Assembly (NCBI GenBank): GCA_036009625.1
Contig: DASYLJ010000200.1
Coordinates: 62,001-126,000, forward strand
DNA length: 64,000 nucleotides
Direction: 5' to 3'
Source: DASYLJ01 sp036009625
Lineage (GTDB): Bacteria > Desulfobacterota > Binatia > DP-6
Positions within the stretch are counted from its first letter, which is position 1, and each line of letters begins with the position of its first letter. Under the pieces are notes generated by a model, which made no database searches, had not been told where the DNA came from, and saw only the letters and a list, made by a program, of their open reading frames with translations. The position numbers and the translations under genes were made by a program. Below, piece by piece: positions 43,145 to 52,463 of this stretch.

Positions 43145-45040
43145 ATGCTGACGCGCCTGCGCTCTCTTCTCGCCGTCGCCGCCCTGGTCGCGGCCCCGCT
43201 GGCGGCACACGCCGCCGACGCCATCCCGCTCTACCTCGCCCCGGGATCCGGCGGCATCGACGTGCTCTCGCCGACCGCCCCCACGGGCACGAACGAGACC
43301 GAGCACGAGGTGCAGCTCCTGATCGACGCGGGCGCCAGCTTCGGCGTCTTCCAGAGCGGTGCCGCCACCGGTGGCGGCACCGTGAACCGCGGCGGCGGCA
43401 CGGCCACGCTGTGGCTGTATTCGAACCTGGCCACGCCGAACGCGTGCCTCGAGGTCACCGTGTCGCTGGCACGCATCCGCGGCGCGGTCGTCACGCCCAT
43501 CGGCAGCGGCTCGGCCTTCGTCTCCACCATTCCGAAGGGCTCGGGCGGCCTCAACTCGCCGTACCTGATTCCGTACAACGTCAGCGCGCCGCTCGCCGAT
43601 CGCACCATCGTCACCGGCGACAAGCTCGCCGCCGAGATCTACATCCAGAACGACTGCGGCGTGAAGCGCACGCCGCACCTCGTCTTCGCCGACATCGCGC
43701 AGCCGGCCAACCTGAGCGGCACCGACAACTGTCCGAACGTCGTCAACCCCGACCAGCTCGACACCGACGACGACGGCATCGGCAACGCGTGCGACAGCTG
43801 CCCCACCGTCCCCAACCCGGATGGGGCCGACAGCGACGGCGACGGCACCGCCAACGCGTGCGACGTCTGCCCGAGCGTCCCCGATCCGGCGCAGCTCGAC
43901 GGCGACCACGACGGCGCCGGTGATGCCTGCGACGTCTGCCCCGGCATCTCGGATCCGGCGCAGCTCGACTCCGACGGCGACCTGCGCGGCAACGCCTGCG
44001 ACAACTGCCCGGCCATCGCCAACCCCACCCAGACCGACACCGACGGTGACGGCGTCGGCAACGTGTGCGACAACTGCGCCGGCATCGTCAATCCGCTCCA
44101 GACCGACGGCGACGGCGACACCATCGGCGACGTCTGCGACAACTGCGCCGCGGTGGCCAACACCGATCAGACCGACGGCGACAGCGACGGCCGCGGCAAC
44201 GTGTGCGACAACTGCCTCCTGGTCGCGAACGCCGACCAGGCCGACGGTGACGGCGACGGCGTCGGCACCGCGTGCGACAACTGCGCCGTGCTCGCCAACC
44301 CGCTGCAGACCGACACCGACGGCGACGGCCGCGGCAACGGCTGCGACAACTGCGTCGCGGTCGCCAACGTCGACCAGGCCGACGGCGACGCCGACGGCGC
44401 CGGCAATGCCTGCGACGTCTGCCCCGCGCTCAGCAACCCGGCGCAGACCGACGTCGACCACGACGGTCGCGGCGACGAGTGCGACATCTGCCCGCGCATT
44501 CCGAACCCCGACCAGGCCGACATCGACGCCGACGGCGTCGGCGATGCCTGCCAGTGCCACGATCCGCTGCCGGGCCGGTGCATCACCGGCGGCGGCTCGC
44601 CCGAGACCGACTGCCTCGCCGAGGTGCTCGCCGTCCCGGTGCCGCCGCTCGACACCCGCACCCACACGCCCACCCGCAAAGTCCGCTGTGTCGACGGTGA
44701 CCCCACCTGCGACGGCGACGGCGTGCGCGACAACGGCTGCACCTTCCTCGTCTCGCTGTGCGTGAACAACGACGACCCGCGACTCGCATGCTCGTCGCTC
44801 GGTGTCGTGTCGCTCATCACCACGCCGCCGTCGCTCGGCGCGCAGGCCGTGACCGAGCTGCCGCTCCTCACCGAGAAGTGCTACGACGCGCAGGAGATGC
44901 GCGTGCTCCTCAAGCAGCGTGGCACACGCTTCGCGAAGGGCGTCGCCCGCGTCAAGGTGAAGGCCCGTGCCACCAGTGCCGGTGGCGGCAAGACCGACGC
45001 CGACTCGCTGACGTTCACCTGTGAGCCGGCACTGCCCTGA
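43145..45040 (+). CDS. Secreted protein with twelve thrombospondin type 3 repeats
   Basis: 631 residues from ATG 43145; the frame is open upstream only as a shadow. Signal peptide LLAVAALVAAPLAAHAADA. A roughly 190-residue N-terminal domain of unknown type with few cysteines follows, then twelve consecutive TSP3 calcium-binding repeats of the form NxCPxxxNPDQxDxDxDGxG (about 43721-44556). The C-terminus (about 160 residues) has more cysteine pairs and a beta-rich end (VARVKVKARATSAGGG). It should be exported and calcium-stabilised. It may have adhesive or envelope roles, but no catalytic motif is seen. It is convergent with the lipoprotein gene, with 12 bases between. Confidence 0.9.
   Translation: MLTRLRSLLAVAALVAAPLAAHAADAIPLYLAPGSGGIDVLSPTAPTGTNETEHEVQLLIDAGASFGVFQSGAATGGGTVNRGGGTATLWLYSNLATPNACLEVTVSLARIRGAVVTPIGSGSAFVSTIPKGSGGLNSPYLIPYNVSAPLADRTIVTGDKLAAEIYIQNDCGVKRTPHLVFADIAQPANLSGTDNCPNVVNPDQLDTDDDGIGNACDSCPTVPNPDGADSDGDGTANACDVCPSVPDPAQLDGDHDGAGDACDVCPGISDPAQLDSDGDLRGNACDNCPAIANPTQTDTDGDGVGNVCDNCAGIVNPLQTDGDGDTIGDVCDNCAAVANTDQTDGDSDGRGNVCDNCLLVANADQADGDGDGVGTACDNCAVLANPLQTDTDGDGRGNGCDNCVAVANVDQADGDADGAGNACDVCPALSNPAQTDVDHDGRGDECDICPRIPNPDQADIDADGVGDACQCHDPLPGRCITGGGSPETDCLAEVLAVPVPPLDTRTHTPTRKVRCVDGDPTCDGDGVRDNGCTFLVSLCVNNDDPRLACSSLGVVSLITTPPSLGAQAVTELPLLTEKCYDAQEMRVLLKQRGTRFAKGVARVKVKARATSAGGGKTDADSLTFTCEPALP
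43721..44556 (+). repeat. Twelve coding TSP3 repeats
   Basis: Each unit is about 23 codons with two Cys and DxDxDG calcium ligands, for example DTDGDGVGNVCDNC and DSDGDLRGNACDNC. Units 5-10 carry NC, the others mostly VC or SC before the Pro, showing a block structure from unequal duplication. It lies wholly inside the secreted protein gene. Confidence 0.9.
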
Positions 45041-45052
45041 CCCGACCTGCGA

Positions 45053-45595
45053 TCACGGGGCAGGCGGCGGCGTCGCCGTCTGCCCCAGCAGGATCGCCCG
45101 GCGCTGCTCGCGGAACCACCGGCTGAGCTCACGGCGCTGATCCCGGCGCTGCGCGGTGGTGGCATCTTCCTGCCCACCCCGGAGCGCTTCGAGACGCTGG
45201 CGATACTCGGCGTTCAGCGTGCCGAGCGCATCACGCCGCGCGGTGTCGACCTGACCCGCCGCCCCTGGTGCCGGAGCGACCGCCGCACCCGTCCCGCCCG
45301 CTCCCGGACGCGCCGCGGGCGCTCCCGGAGCCGCGGGGGGCACCGCGCGCGCCGCCGTCAGGGCTTCGGTGACTCGTGCCTCCGCCGCCGCGAGGCGACC
45401 GTCCATGGTCTTGAGCTCGTCCCGCAGCGCCTGCGCGTCGGGAATGTCCTTCTCGGCGTTCGCGATCCGCGTCTCGATGCGTCCGATCCGGGCCTCGATC
45501 GCTTCGAGCCGGGTCTTCACCGCGTCCGGCTGATCCCCACAACCCGCCAGCGCGCCCGCCACCAGGATCCCGACCGCCGTCATGCGCTTCACCAT
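45053..45595 (-). CDS. Coiled-coil lipoprotein
   Basis: 180 residues. A lipobox (ILVAGALAGC) gives an outer- or inner-membrane lipoprotein. A heptad-rich coiled coil follows (RLEAIEARIGRIETRIANAE), then a Pro/Ala/Gly-rich linker and a charged helical end (RRDQRRELSRWFREQRR). It shares no catalytic motif I know. It starts six bases after the flavoprotein gene on the same strand, so the two are co-transcribed. Possible structural or assembly role at the envelope. Confidence 0.8.
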   Translation of the reverse strand: MVKRMTAVGILVAGALAGCGDQPDAVKTRLEAIEARIGRIETRIANAEKDIPDAQALRDELKTMDGRLAAAEARVTEALTAARAVPPAAPGAPAARPGAGGTGAAVAPAPGAAGQVDTARRDALGTLNAEYRQRLEALRGGQEDATTAQRRDQRRELSRWFREQRRAILLGQTATPPPAP

Positions 45596-45601
45596 GCTCG
45601 A

Positions 45602-47275
45602 CTAATGACGGGCGGTCCCGTGAGGGGCAAGCAGCGATGCCGCGAGGGCCGCGGCGACGCGCCGGCCGTCGATCGCGGCCGAGACGATGCCGCCGGCGTA
45701 GCCGGCACCCTCGCCGCACGGATACAGGCCGGCCAGGCCGACGCCGGCGAGCGTCTCGGGATCGCGCGCGATCCGCACCGGCGAGCTGGTGCGGGTCTCC
45801 ACACCGAGCATCTGCGCCTCCGGGCCGGCATAGCCCGGCATGCGACGATCGAACTCGCGGAGTGCGGAACGGAGGCGCGACGTCATGCCGGGAGGTAGCA
45901 CGTCGGCGAGCGCCGTGGTCGTGACACCCGGCCGGTAGCTCGTCGGCAACGCATCGGGGGCCGCCGTGCTCGAGAGGAACGCGTCGGCACGCTGCGCGGG
46001 GACGCGATTGCCACCACCGCCGGCCACGGCAGCGCGTGCTTCGAGGGCTTCCTGCAGATGCACGCCGAACAGCGGATCGTCGTCGGGCGTCGTCGGCAGC
46101 GGGCCAGCGACGTCGCCCCATCCCCAGGCGGCGCCGGTTTCACCGCACCAGTCCGACGGCTCCAGCTGCACCACGAGCCCCGAGTTCGCGTACGGCGAAT
46201 CGCGACGGCTGAGGCTCATGCCGTTGACGACGACCCGCGACGGGTCGGTGCTCGCGGGCACGACGAAGCCGCCGGGGCACATGCAGAAGCTGTACACCCC
46301 GCGACCGTCGATCTGTGACGTCAGCTCGTAGAACGCCGCCGGCAGATCGCATGCTCCACGCAGGCCGCCATACTGACGCTGGTCGAGCCACGGCTGCGGA
46401 TGCTCGATGCGCACGCCCATCGAGAAGCCCTTGGCGTCGAGACGGGCTCCCGCCCGCGCCGCCATCGCGATCGCGTCGCGCGCGCTGTGGCCGGTGGCGA
46501 GCACGACGGCATCCGCGGCGATCGTCTCGACGACGTCGCGATCGAGGTCGCGCACCCGCACGCCGCAGACCACGCCGCCGTCGGTGACGATCTCCTCGAC
46601 GCGCGCCCCGAAACGCACCTCACCATCGGCGCGTCGGATCGTCTCGCGCAGCGCTTCGACGACGCGCGGCAGGCGGTTCGAACCCACGTGCGGCCGCCAG
46701 CTCGCCAGGATCTCCGGCGGCGCACCGTGCGCGACCAGCGTCTCGAGCACGGCACGGATCGTCTCCTTGCGGCCCGAGCGCGTGTAGAGCTTGCCGTCGG
46801 AGTAGGTGCCGGCGCCGCCCTCGCCGAAGCAGTAGTTCGAGTCCGGATCGACGGCCTGTCCGCGGTTCAGTGCCGCCAGCGCGTGACGACGTGCCTGTAC
46901 GTCGCGCCCACGTTCGAGCACCGTGACGCGCAGTCCCGCCGCGAGCGCGTCGAGCGCGCAGAACAGCCCTGCCGGACCGCTGCCCACGATGACGACGTGG
47001 GGTGCCGTGGCAGGCGGACGGGCAAGCGTCGGCGGCGTAGTGGGTGGTGCGGGCGGGACGGTCTCGCCCTGCAGCCAGACGTCGACGACGAGCCGCCAGC
47101 GTCGTTCGCGGCGACGGGCGTCGAACGACAGCCGACGCAGTCGCACCGCCCCGAGGCTCTCGGGCGTGACGGCCAGGGCGGCGGCGACGGCAGCGGTGAG
47201 AGCCGGCCCGTCGGTGGCGGGCGCCTCCTCCGACGGTGGCAGGGTGAGGACGACCTCGCGGGGCACGGCGCGCAT
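45602..47275 (-). CDS. FAD-dependent dehydrogenase (COG2509-type)
   Basis: 557 residues from ATG 47275; the long upstream frame is antisense to another gene. The first 85 residues are an all-alpha/beta lead domain typical of this group. Then an FAD Rossmann fold (VVIVGSGPAGLFCALDALAAG) and the signature GQAVDPDSNYCFGEGGAGTYSDGK, followed by VLATGHSARD and ending in GLYPCGEGAGYAGGIVSAA. This order marks the uncharacterised FAD-dependent dehydrogenase family. Its substrate is not known. It starts 70 bases from a second, unrelated flavoprotein gene on the other strand, and is followed by the lipoprotein gene. Confidence 0.9.
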   Translation of the reverse strand: MRAVPREVVLTLPPSEEAPATDGPALTAAVAAALAVTPESLGAVRLRRLSFDARRRERRWRLVVDVWLQGETVPPAPPTTPPTLARPPATAPHVVIVGSGPAGLFCALDALAAGLRVTVLERGRDVQARRHALAALNRGQAVDPDSNYCFGEGGAGTYSDGKLYTRSGRKETIRAVLETLVAHGAPPEILASWRPHVGSNRLPRVVEALRETIRRADGEVRFGARVEEIVTDGGVVCGVRVRDLDRDVVETIAADAVVLATGHSARDAIAMAARAGARLDAKGFSMGVRIEHPQPWLDQRQYGGLRGACDLPAAFYELTSQIDGRGVYSFCMCPGGFVVPASTDPSRVVVNGMSLSRRDSPYANSGLVVQLEPSDWCGETGAAWGWGDVAGPLPTTPDDDPLFGVHLQEALEARAAVAGGGGNRVPAQRADAFLSSTAAPDALPTSYRPGVTTTALADVLPPGMTSRLRSALREFDRRMPGYAGPEAQMLGVETRTSSPVRIARDPETLAGVGLAGLYPCGEGAGYAGGIVSAAIDGRRVAAALAASLLAPHGTARH

Positions 47276-47345
47276 TGTGGCACGGTGGGCCCGCGGGCTC
47301 ACACGGTTGACGCATCGGCGCCGGACACGCAGTGTCGCGGCCCAC

Positions 47346-48587
47346 GTGTCGTCCGACGCCGACTCCATCGACGTCGCCATAGTCGGCGGCGGCGCCGCCG
47401 GCCTCATGGCGGCGATCCAGGCCGGGCGCACCGACCCGCGCCGCCGCATCGTCGTCCTCGACGGCGCCAGCAGCCTCGGCGCCAAGATCCTCATCGCGGG
47501 CGGCGGGCGCTGCAACGTCACGCACGACGTCGTCGAGGCCGACGCCTTCTTCGGCGGTTCGCAGAACGCCATCCGCAAGGTGCTGCGCCGCTTCGACGCC
47601 GCCGCCACGGTGACCTTCTTCGCCGACCTGGGCGTGACGCTGAAGCGCGAGGACACCGGCAAGCTCTTTCCGACCACCGACCGCGCCCGCACCGTGCTCG
47701 ACGCGCTGATCGGCGCCGCGCGCGACGCCGGCGTCGTGCTGCGCCATCCGTGGCGCGTCGAGACGATCGTGCACGGTCCGGACGGCTTCACGCTCGCCGG
47801 CCCGATGGGCGCGCTGGCGGCACGGCAAGTGATCCTCGCCACCGGGGGACGTGCCGTCCCGACCACCGGCTCCGACGGTCATGGCTACGTGCTCGCCCGC
47901 AGCCTCGGCCATTCGATCACGCCGCACGTCCTGCCGGCGTTGGTACCGTTGACGCTGCCGGCCGGTCACGTGGTGACGCAGCTCGCCGGCGTGACGGTGC
48001 CGGCGACGCTCACCGTGGAGCGCGCGACGGGGAAGCGCGTCGTCGCCTTCACCGACTCGACGCTGTGCACGCACCGCGGCTTGTCGGGCCCGTCGGTGCT
48101 GGACGTGAGCCGGCACTGGTTGCACGCGCGGCTCGAGGATCCGGGCGCACGCCTGGTGCTGTCCTGGCTCCCGGGTGAGACGGTGGAGTCGATCGATCGC
48201 ATGCTCGCGGCGCTGGGCAGGACCAGCCCGGGTCGTGCGCTGCACGAACGCGCCCTGCCCGAACGGCTCGCGCGCGCGCTCTGCATCGAGGCGAGCGTCG
48301 ATCCTGGCGCGCCAGGTCACGCCCTGACGCGCGTGCAGCGGCGCGCACTGGCGACGACGGTTGCGGGCATGACGCTTCCCATCACCGGCGATCGCGGCTT
48401 CACGCACGCCGAGGCGACGGCCGGCGGCGTGCCGCTCACGGAGCTCAAGCTCGAGACCATGGCGTCCCGCCTCACACCCGGCCTGCACGTCATCGGCGAA
48501 CTGTGCGACGTCGACGGCCGCATCGGCGGCTACAACTTCCAGTGGGCGTGGTCGAGTGGCTTCGTCGCCGGGACGGCGGTGGGCTAG
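47346..48587 (+). CDS. HI0933-like (BaiN/RdsA-type) flavoprotein
   Basis: 413 residues from GTG 47346, the usual length. Rossmann start DVAIVGGGAAGLMAAIQAG, followed by the family mark GAKILIAGGGRCNVTH. A middle beta/alpha region holds TFFADLGVTLKREDTGKLFP, and the end has ELCDVDGRIGGYNFQWAWSSG, the HI0933 signature. Members reduce C=C bonds in several substrates; BaiN acts on bile acids and related enzymes act on flavonoids, so the natural substrate here is unknown. Its stop overlaps the convergent esterase gene by four bases. Confidence 0.92.
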   Translation: MSSDADSIDVAIVGGGAAGLMAAIQAGRTDPRRRIVVLDGASSLGAKILIAGGGRCNVTHDVVEADAFFGGSQNAIRKVLRRFDAAATVTFFADLGVTLKREDTGKLFPTTDRARTVLDALIGAARDAGVVLRHPWRVETIVHGPDGFTLAGPMGALAARQVILATGGRAVPTTGSDGHGYVLARSLGHSITPHVLPALVPLTLPAGHVVTQLAGVTVPATLTVERATGKRVVAFTDSTLCTHRGLSGPSVLDVSRHWLHARLEDPGARLVLSWLPGETVESIDRMLAALGRTSPGRALHERALPERLARALCIEASVDPGAPGHALTRVQRRALATTVAGMTLPITGDRGFTHAEATAGGVPLTELKLETMASRLTPGLHVIGELCDVDGRIGGYNFQWAWSSGFVAGTAVG

Positions 48588-49471
48588 ACCTTCTCCCGCA
48601 CCCACGCGCCGACACGCTCGACCGCCTGATCCGCTTCCGGCAGCAGCGGCGAGAACGCGTGCCAGACGTGGATCATCTCGTCCCACGTCTCGAGGTCGAC
48701 GGCCACGCCGGCCGCGCGAGCCACCGCGGCGAGCCGCGTCGAGTCGTCATGCAGCGTCTCGCGCGTGCCGACGTGCACCAGCAGCGGCGGCAGCCCGCTC
48801 AGGTCGGCGTGGATCGGCGACGCCAGCGGCGTCCGCGGATGCGCGTCGCCGAGATAGGCCGCTGCCATGCGCAGCAGACCGTCGCGCTGCACCATCGGAT
48901 CGAGCTCGGCGCGCGTCGTCATCGACTCGCCGGCACCCTCGAGATCGACCCATGGCGAGATGCACACGCCCGCCGCGGGCAGCGGTGCGCCGTCGTCGCG
49001 CAACGACAGCAGCGTCGCCACCGTGAGACCGCCGCCGGCCGAGTCGCCCGCGATCACGATGCGGTCCGGCGACACGCCCTGCCCGAGCAGCCAGCGATAG
49101 ACGGCGGTGGCATCCTCGACCGCGGCCGGGAACGGATGCTCGGGTGCGAGCCGGTAGTCGACGGCGAGCCCGCGCAGCCCGGTCGCCGTCGACAGACGCG
49201 ACACCAGCGCGCGATGCGAGTTGATCGAGCCGATCGTGTAGCCGCCGCCGTGCAGATAGAGCAGCGTGCCGCTGCCGGTGACGCCCTCCCCGATGATCCA
49301 CTCGCAGGGGACGCGCGCGGCGGTGACGGGCTCGCAGGTGGTGCCGTCGGGGATGGGGCTCAGCGCCACCAGCTCCTCCAGGCCCCGACGCAGGTCCGCG
49401 AACGTCGCGTCCGGATCGACCGGCCGGCTGCGCAGCATCTGACAGACCATCTCGAGCGTGTCGTTCGCCAT
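48584..49471 (-). CDS. HSL-family alpha/beta hydrolase (esterase)
   Basis: 295 residues from ATG 49471. The HGGG oxyanion motif (LYLHGGGYTIG) and the GDSAGG nucleophile motif mark the hormone-sensitive-lipase branch (bacterial esterase family IV). Asp and His follow in ETWDEMIHVWHAF. All catalytic residues are present. It lacks a signal peptide, so it acts on short acyl esters in the cytoplasm. The gene ends four bases into the HI0933-like gene, and starts divergently from the PQQ-propeller gene. Confidence 0.92.
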   Translation of the reverse strand: MANDTLEMVCQMLRSRPVDPDATFADLRRGLEELVALSPIPDGTTCEPVTAARVPCEWIIGEGVTGSGTLLYLHGGGYTIGSINSHRALVSRLSTATGLRGLAVDYRLAPEHPFPAAVEDATAVYRWLLGQGVSPDRIVIAGDSAGGGLTVATLLSLRDDGAPLPAAGVCISPWVDLEGAGESMTTRAELDPMVQRDGLLRMAAAYLGDAHPRTPLASPIHADLSGLPPLLVHVGTRETLHDDSTRLAAVARAAGVAVDLETWDEMIHVWHAFSPLLPEADQAVERVGAWVREKV

Positions 49472-49566
49472 GGACGCCCACTGACCACGCCGCACCGCCC
49501 AGGTTCAAGCACCGCCGAGATTTTGCATTGACGGTGCACCAGAGCCGGCGTTACGTCTTCCGTCGC

Positions 49567-52350
49567 ATGCGCACGCTCGCCGCCCTGCTCCTGATGCTCC
49601 TCGCCCTCCCGGCGGCAGCCGCACCCTGCCCCGACGGTCGCTTCCCGCTCGTCGGGGTCGCACCCATCGGCAGCACCGGTGCCGACGAGGCCGTCGTCCT
49701 CGCGGACGGCACCGTCGCCATCAGCGGCATCTGCCCGCCGGTGGCGGCCCACGTCACCGGGCGGAAGCGCGCCACCACGATCCGCGCGCGCTGGAAGACG
49801 TGTCCCGGCGTCCGTGGACGGGTCAAGCTGAAGGCACGCATGGCGGCGCCGGCCTGCGACGTGCTGCGCGGAACGATCACCACCGACCCCCGTCCCCGCA
49901 AGCGCCGCTTCGCCGCACAGCGCGGCGGCTTCACCTACGACGTGCCACTCGACCCGCACAGCCCGTGGCCGAAGTTCCGTCGCAACAGCGTGCAGAACGG
50001 GCTCAGCCCGCTCGAGCCGTCGGGTACCGGCGGCCACCTGTGGGCGTTCCAGACCGGCAAGGGCATCTTCAGCACGCCGGTCATCGATGGCGACGGCACC
50101 GTCTACATCGGCTCGGCCGATCGCACCTTCTACGCGCTCGCCGCCGACGGCAGCGTGCGCTGGCAGTTCCTCAGCGGCGAGATCATCGACTCGTCGGCGC
50201 TGCTCGACGACCGCGGTCGCATCTACGTGCCGTCGGGCGACGGCCATCTCTACGCGCGCGACGCCGCCACCGGCACGCCCATCTGGACCTTCGCCGCCGA
50301 CGCCGCGTCGGCCACCGGCGCCTTCATCAACTGGTTCGAGGGCAACGTCGCCATGGGCCGCGACGGCACGCTCTACGTGCCGAACGACAACTTCCTCACC
50401 TACGCGCTCGACCGCGACACCACCGCGGTGCGCTGGGCCTTCCGCACCGTCGATCAGACGTGGTCGCTGCCGGCGCTGAACGCGTCCTCCGACCGCCTCT
50501 TCATGGGCAACAACATCCAGCTCCTGCTGCCGAACACGTTCGCGATCGACGCCACCACCGGCCAGTCGGTGTGGGACGCCACCGTCGACGGTACCGTCGC
50601 CGCCAGCCCCATGCTCACCGCCGACGGCAAGATGCTGGTCGGCGGCTTCGACGGCTTCCTGCGCTGCTACGATCAGGCCACCGGCGTGCCGTGCTGGACG
50701 TTCGGCGCCCGCGACCACCTCTACGCCAGCCCCGCGGCGCTGCCCGACGGCACGATCGTGCAGGCGTCGGCCGACGGCTCCGTGTACGGCCTCGATCCCG
50801 ACACCGGCGCGTTGCGCTGGCAGTTCGACACGCGCGACGCGATCCGCTCGTCGCCCGCCGTCGACGGGCTCGGGCATGTCTACGTCGGCTCCGGCGAGGG
50901 TCGTCTCTTCGTGCTGAATCCCGACGGCACGCTGCGCTGGTCGATGCTGCTCATCGACGGCCCGCGCGACGATCTCAACGCGTCGCCCGCGCTCGGCCCC
51001 GAGGCCGTCGTCATCGCGGGCGAGAGCGGCCAGGTCTTCAGCATCCCGTACGACTGGTGCCTGCGCCCCGAGGCCGCCACCGACGGTCGCTGCCGCCTCG
51101 GTCCCGACGAGGACCTGCCCACCGACGGCGTCAACCTGTCGTGGACGACGCAATTCGGCCGTCTCCTGCCGGCGCCGCCTGCCGAGATCGAGACCAACCA
51201 GCCGATCACGCTCTCGCTCCTGGTCCGCGAGCACGGCGACACGCGGCTCGCCCACATCGACACGAACAGCGTCACCGTCACCCTCGATCCGCCGGCGCCG
51301 GTGCGCACGGAGGTGTCCGGCGACCGCAAGTTCCTCACCATCATTCCGCTGGATCGCCTGGCAGGCCCGGCCGGCGGCCCGCTGTCCGTGCACGTCAGCG
51401 GCACCTATCTGGTGAATCCCGATCGTGACGGCCTGCGCTTCAGCGGCGGTACGCCGGGCGGGACGTTCACGAGCGACCTCGCGTTCCAGGTGCGACCCGC
51501 CGCGACCGGTGGCGCGCTGCCGCTACCGGTCCCGTCCGCACCCGGCGATCCCGCCGGCACGTGGGAGCTGTCGCGGCTCGCGGCGCCGCTGCCGACGATC
51601 CTGCCGAGCTACAACCAGATCGGCTTCGACTCGATCCACATGCTGCTCGGCCTCGTCGAGAGCACGGCCGACGGCCGCGCCATCGCCTGGGTCGCCGGCG
51701 CGCGTCTCGCCGACGGCGAGAACCGCACTGTCATCGATCCCACCACCCGCGTCCTCTTCCCGCTCGAGGTGCGCAACGACGGTGGCGTGATGACGCTGTC
51801 GAACGAGGCCGGCTTCGCGATCGAGTTCAACGCCATCCGCATCCCGTTCGAGCTCTTCCGCATCGCCACCCGCGTCGACGCCACCGGCGCCGCGCTCTAC
51901 AGCCCCGCCATCAACGCGCTCACGCCGTGCGCGGGCATCACCTTCTACGGGCCGTTCTTCCAGGAGCTCGGCTTCTGCAATCCCCTCACCGACATCCTGA
52001 ACGTCTTCGGCGGCGCCGAGCTCGGCCCGCACGAGGGCGGCGTCCAGCAGGCGCCCACCGGCGTCGGCACGATCACCTTCAGCGCCGACGCCACCGGCAT
52101 CACGGCGACGCTGGCAGGCTCGACGCTCCGGGCCGACACGCAGATCGTCGGCATCCTCCTGATCGATGCGGCGACCGACCGCCCCGTCGGGCTCGACTAC
52201 GGCTTCACCACGGTCCGTACCAGCGCATCGGACGGGACGCTCGCATCGGTTCGCGTCCCGTACGATCGCGCACAGGTCCCGGACACGGTGCGCGCCTACC
52301 TCATGGTCGACACCTACCCCGCGGTCCGGAATCTGGTTGCCATTCCGTGA
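49567..52350 (+). CDS. Secreted PQQ-type beta-propeller protein
   Basis: 927 residues from ATG 49567; TTG 49528 is weaker. Signal peptide LAALLLMLLALPAAAAP. A Cys-bearing domain (residues 20-110) contains TIRARWKTCPGVRGRVKLKA and an ITTDPRPRKRRFA stretch. Residues 130-500 make a propeller of PQQ/pyrrolo-quinoline-type blades (GTVYIGSADRTFYALAADG; HVYVGSGEGRLFVLNPDG). The last 400 residues are beta-rich with few cysteines. The PQQ blade fold alone does not prove a quinone cofactor, and the protein lacks the ligands of true alcohol dehydrogenases, so a scaffold or assembly role like BamB is as likely. Expected in the periplasm or outside. Confidence 0.88.
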   Translation: MRTLAALLLMLLALPAAAAPCPDGRFPLVGVAPIGSTGADEAVVLADGTVAISGICPPVAAHVTGRKRATTIRARWKTCPGVRGRVKLKARMAAPACDVLRGTITTDPRPRKRRFAAQRGGFTYDVPLDPHSPWPKFRRNSVQNGLSPLEPSGTGGHLWAFQTGKGIFSTPVIDGDGTVYIGSADRTFYALAADGSVRWQFLSGEIIDSSALLDDRGRIYVPSGDGHLYARDAATGTPIWTFAADAASATGAFINWFEGNVAMGRDGTLYVPNDNFLTYALDRDTTAVRWAFRTVDQTWSLPALNASSDRLFMGNNIQLLLPNTFAIDATTGQSVWDATVDGTVAASPMLTADGKMLVGGFDGFLRCYDQATGVPCWTFGARDHLYASPAALPDGTIVQASADGSVYGLDPDTGALRWQFDTRDAIRSSPAVDGLGHVYVGSGEGRLFVLNPDGTLRWSMLLIDGPRDDLNASPALGPEAVVIAGESGQVFSIPYDWCLRPEAATDGRCRLGPDEDLPTDGVNLSWTTQFGRLLPAPPAEIETNQPITLSLLVREHGDTRLAHIDTNSVTVTLDPPAPVRTEVSGDRKFLTIIPLDRLAGPAGGPLSVHVSGTYLVNPDRDGLRFSGGTPGGTFTSDLAFQVRPAATGGALPLPVPSAPGDPAGTWELSRLAAPLPTILPSYNQIGFDSIHMLLGLVESTADGRAIAWVAGARLADGENRTVIDPTTRVLFPLEVRNDGGVMTLSNEAGFAIEFNAIRIPFELFRIATRVDATGAALYSPAINALTPCAGITFYGPFFQELGFCNPLTDILNVFGGAELGPHEGGVQQAPTGVGTITFSADATGITATLAGSTLRADTQIVGILLIDAATDRPVGLDYGFTTVRTSASDGTLASVRVPYDRAQVPDTVRAYLMVDTYPAVRNLVAIP

Positions 52351-52463
52351 TGCACCACGGCATACGTCTTGCTGATTGACGGGCGCCGCGACGGACGCAT
52401 CGCTGCGCGCATGGCGTGCCCCCCGGCACGGCGACATCACGACATCGCTCGAGCGTCACGAAA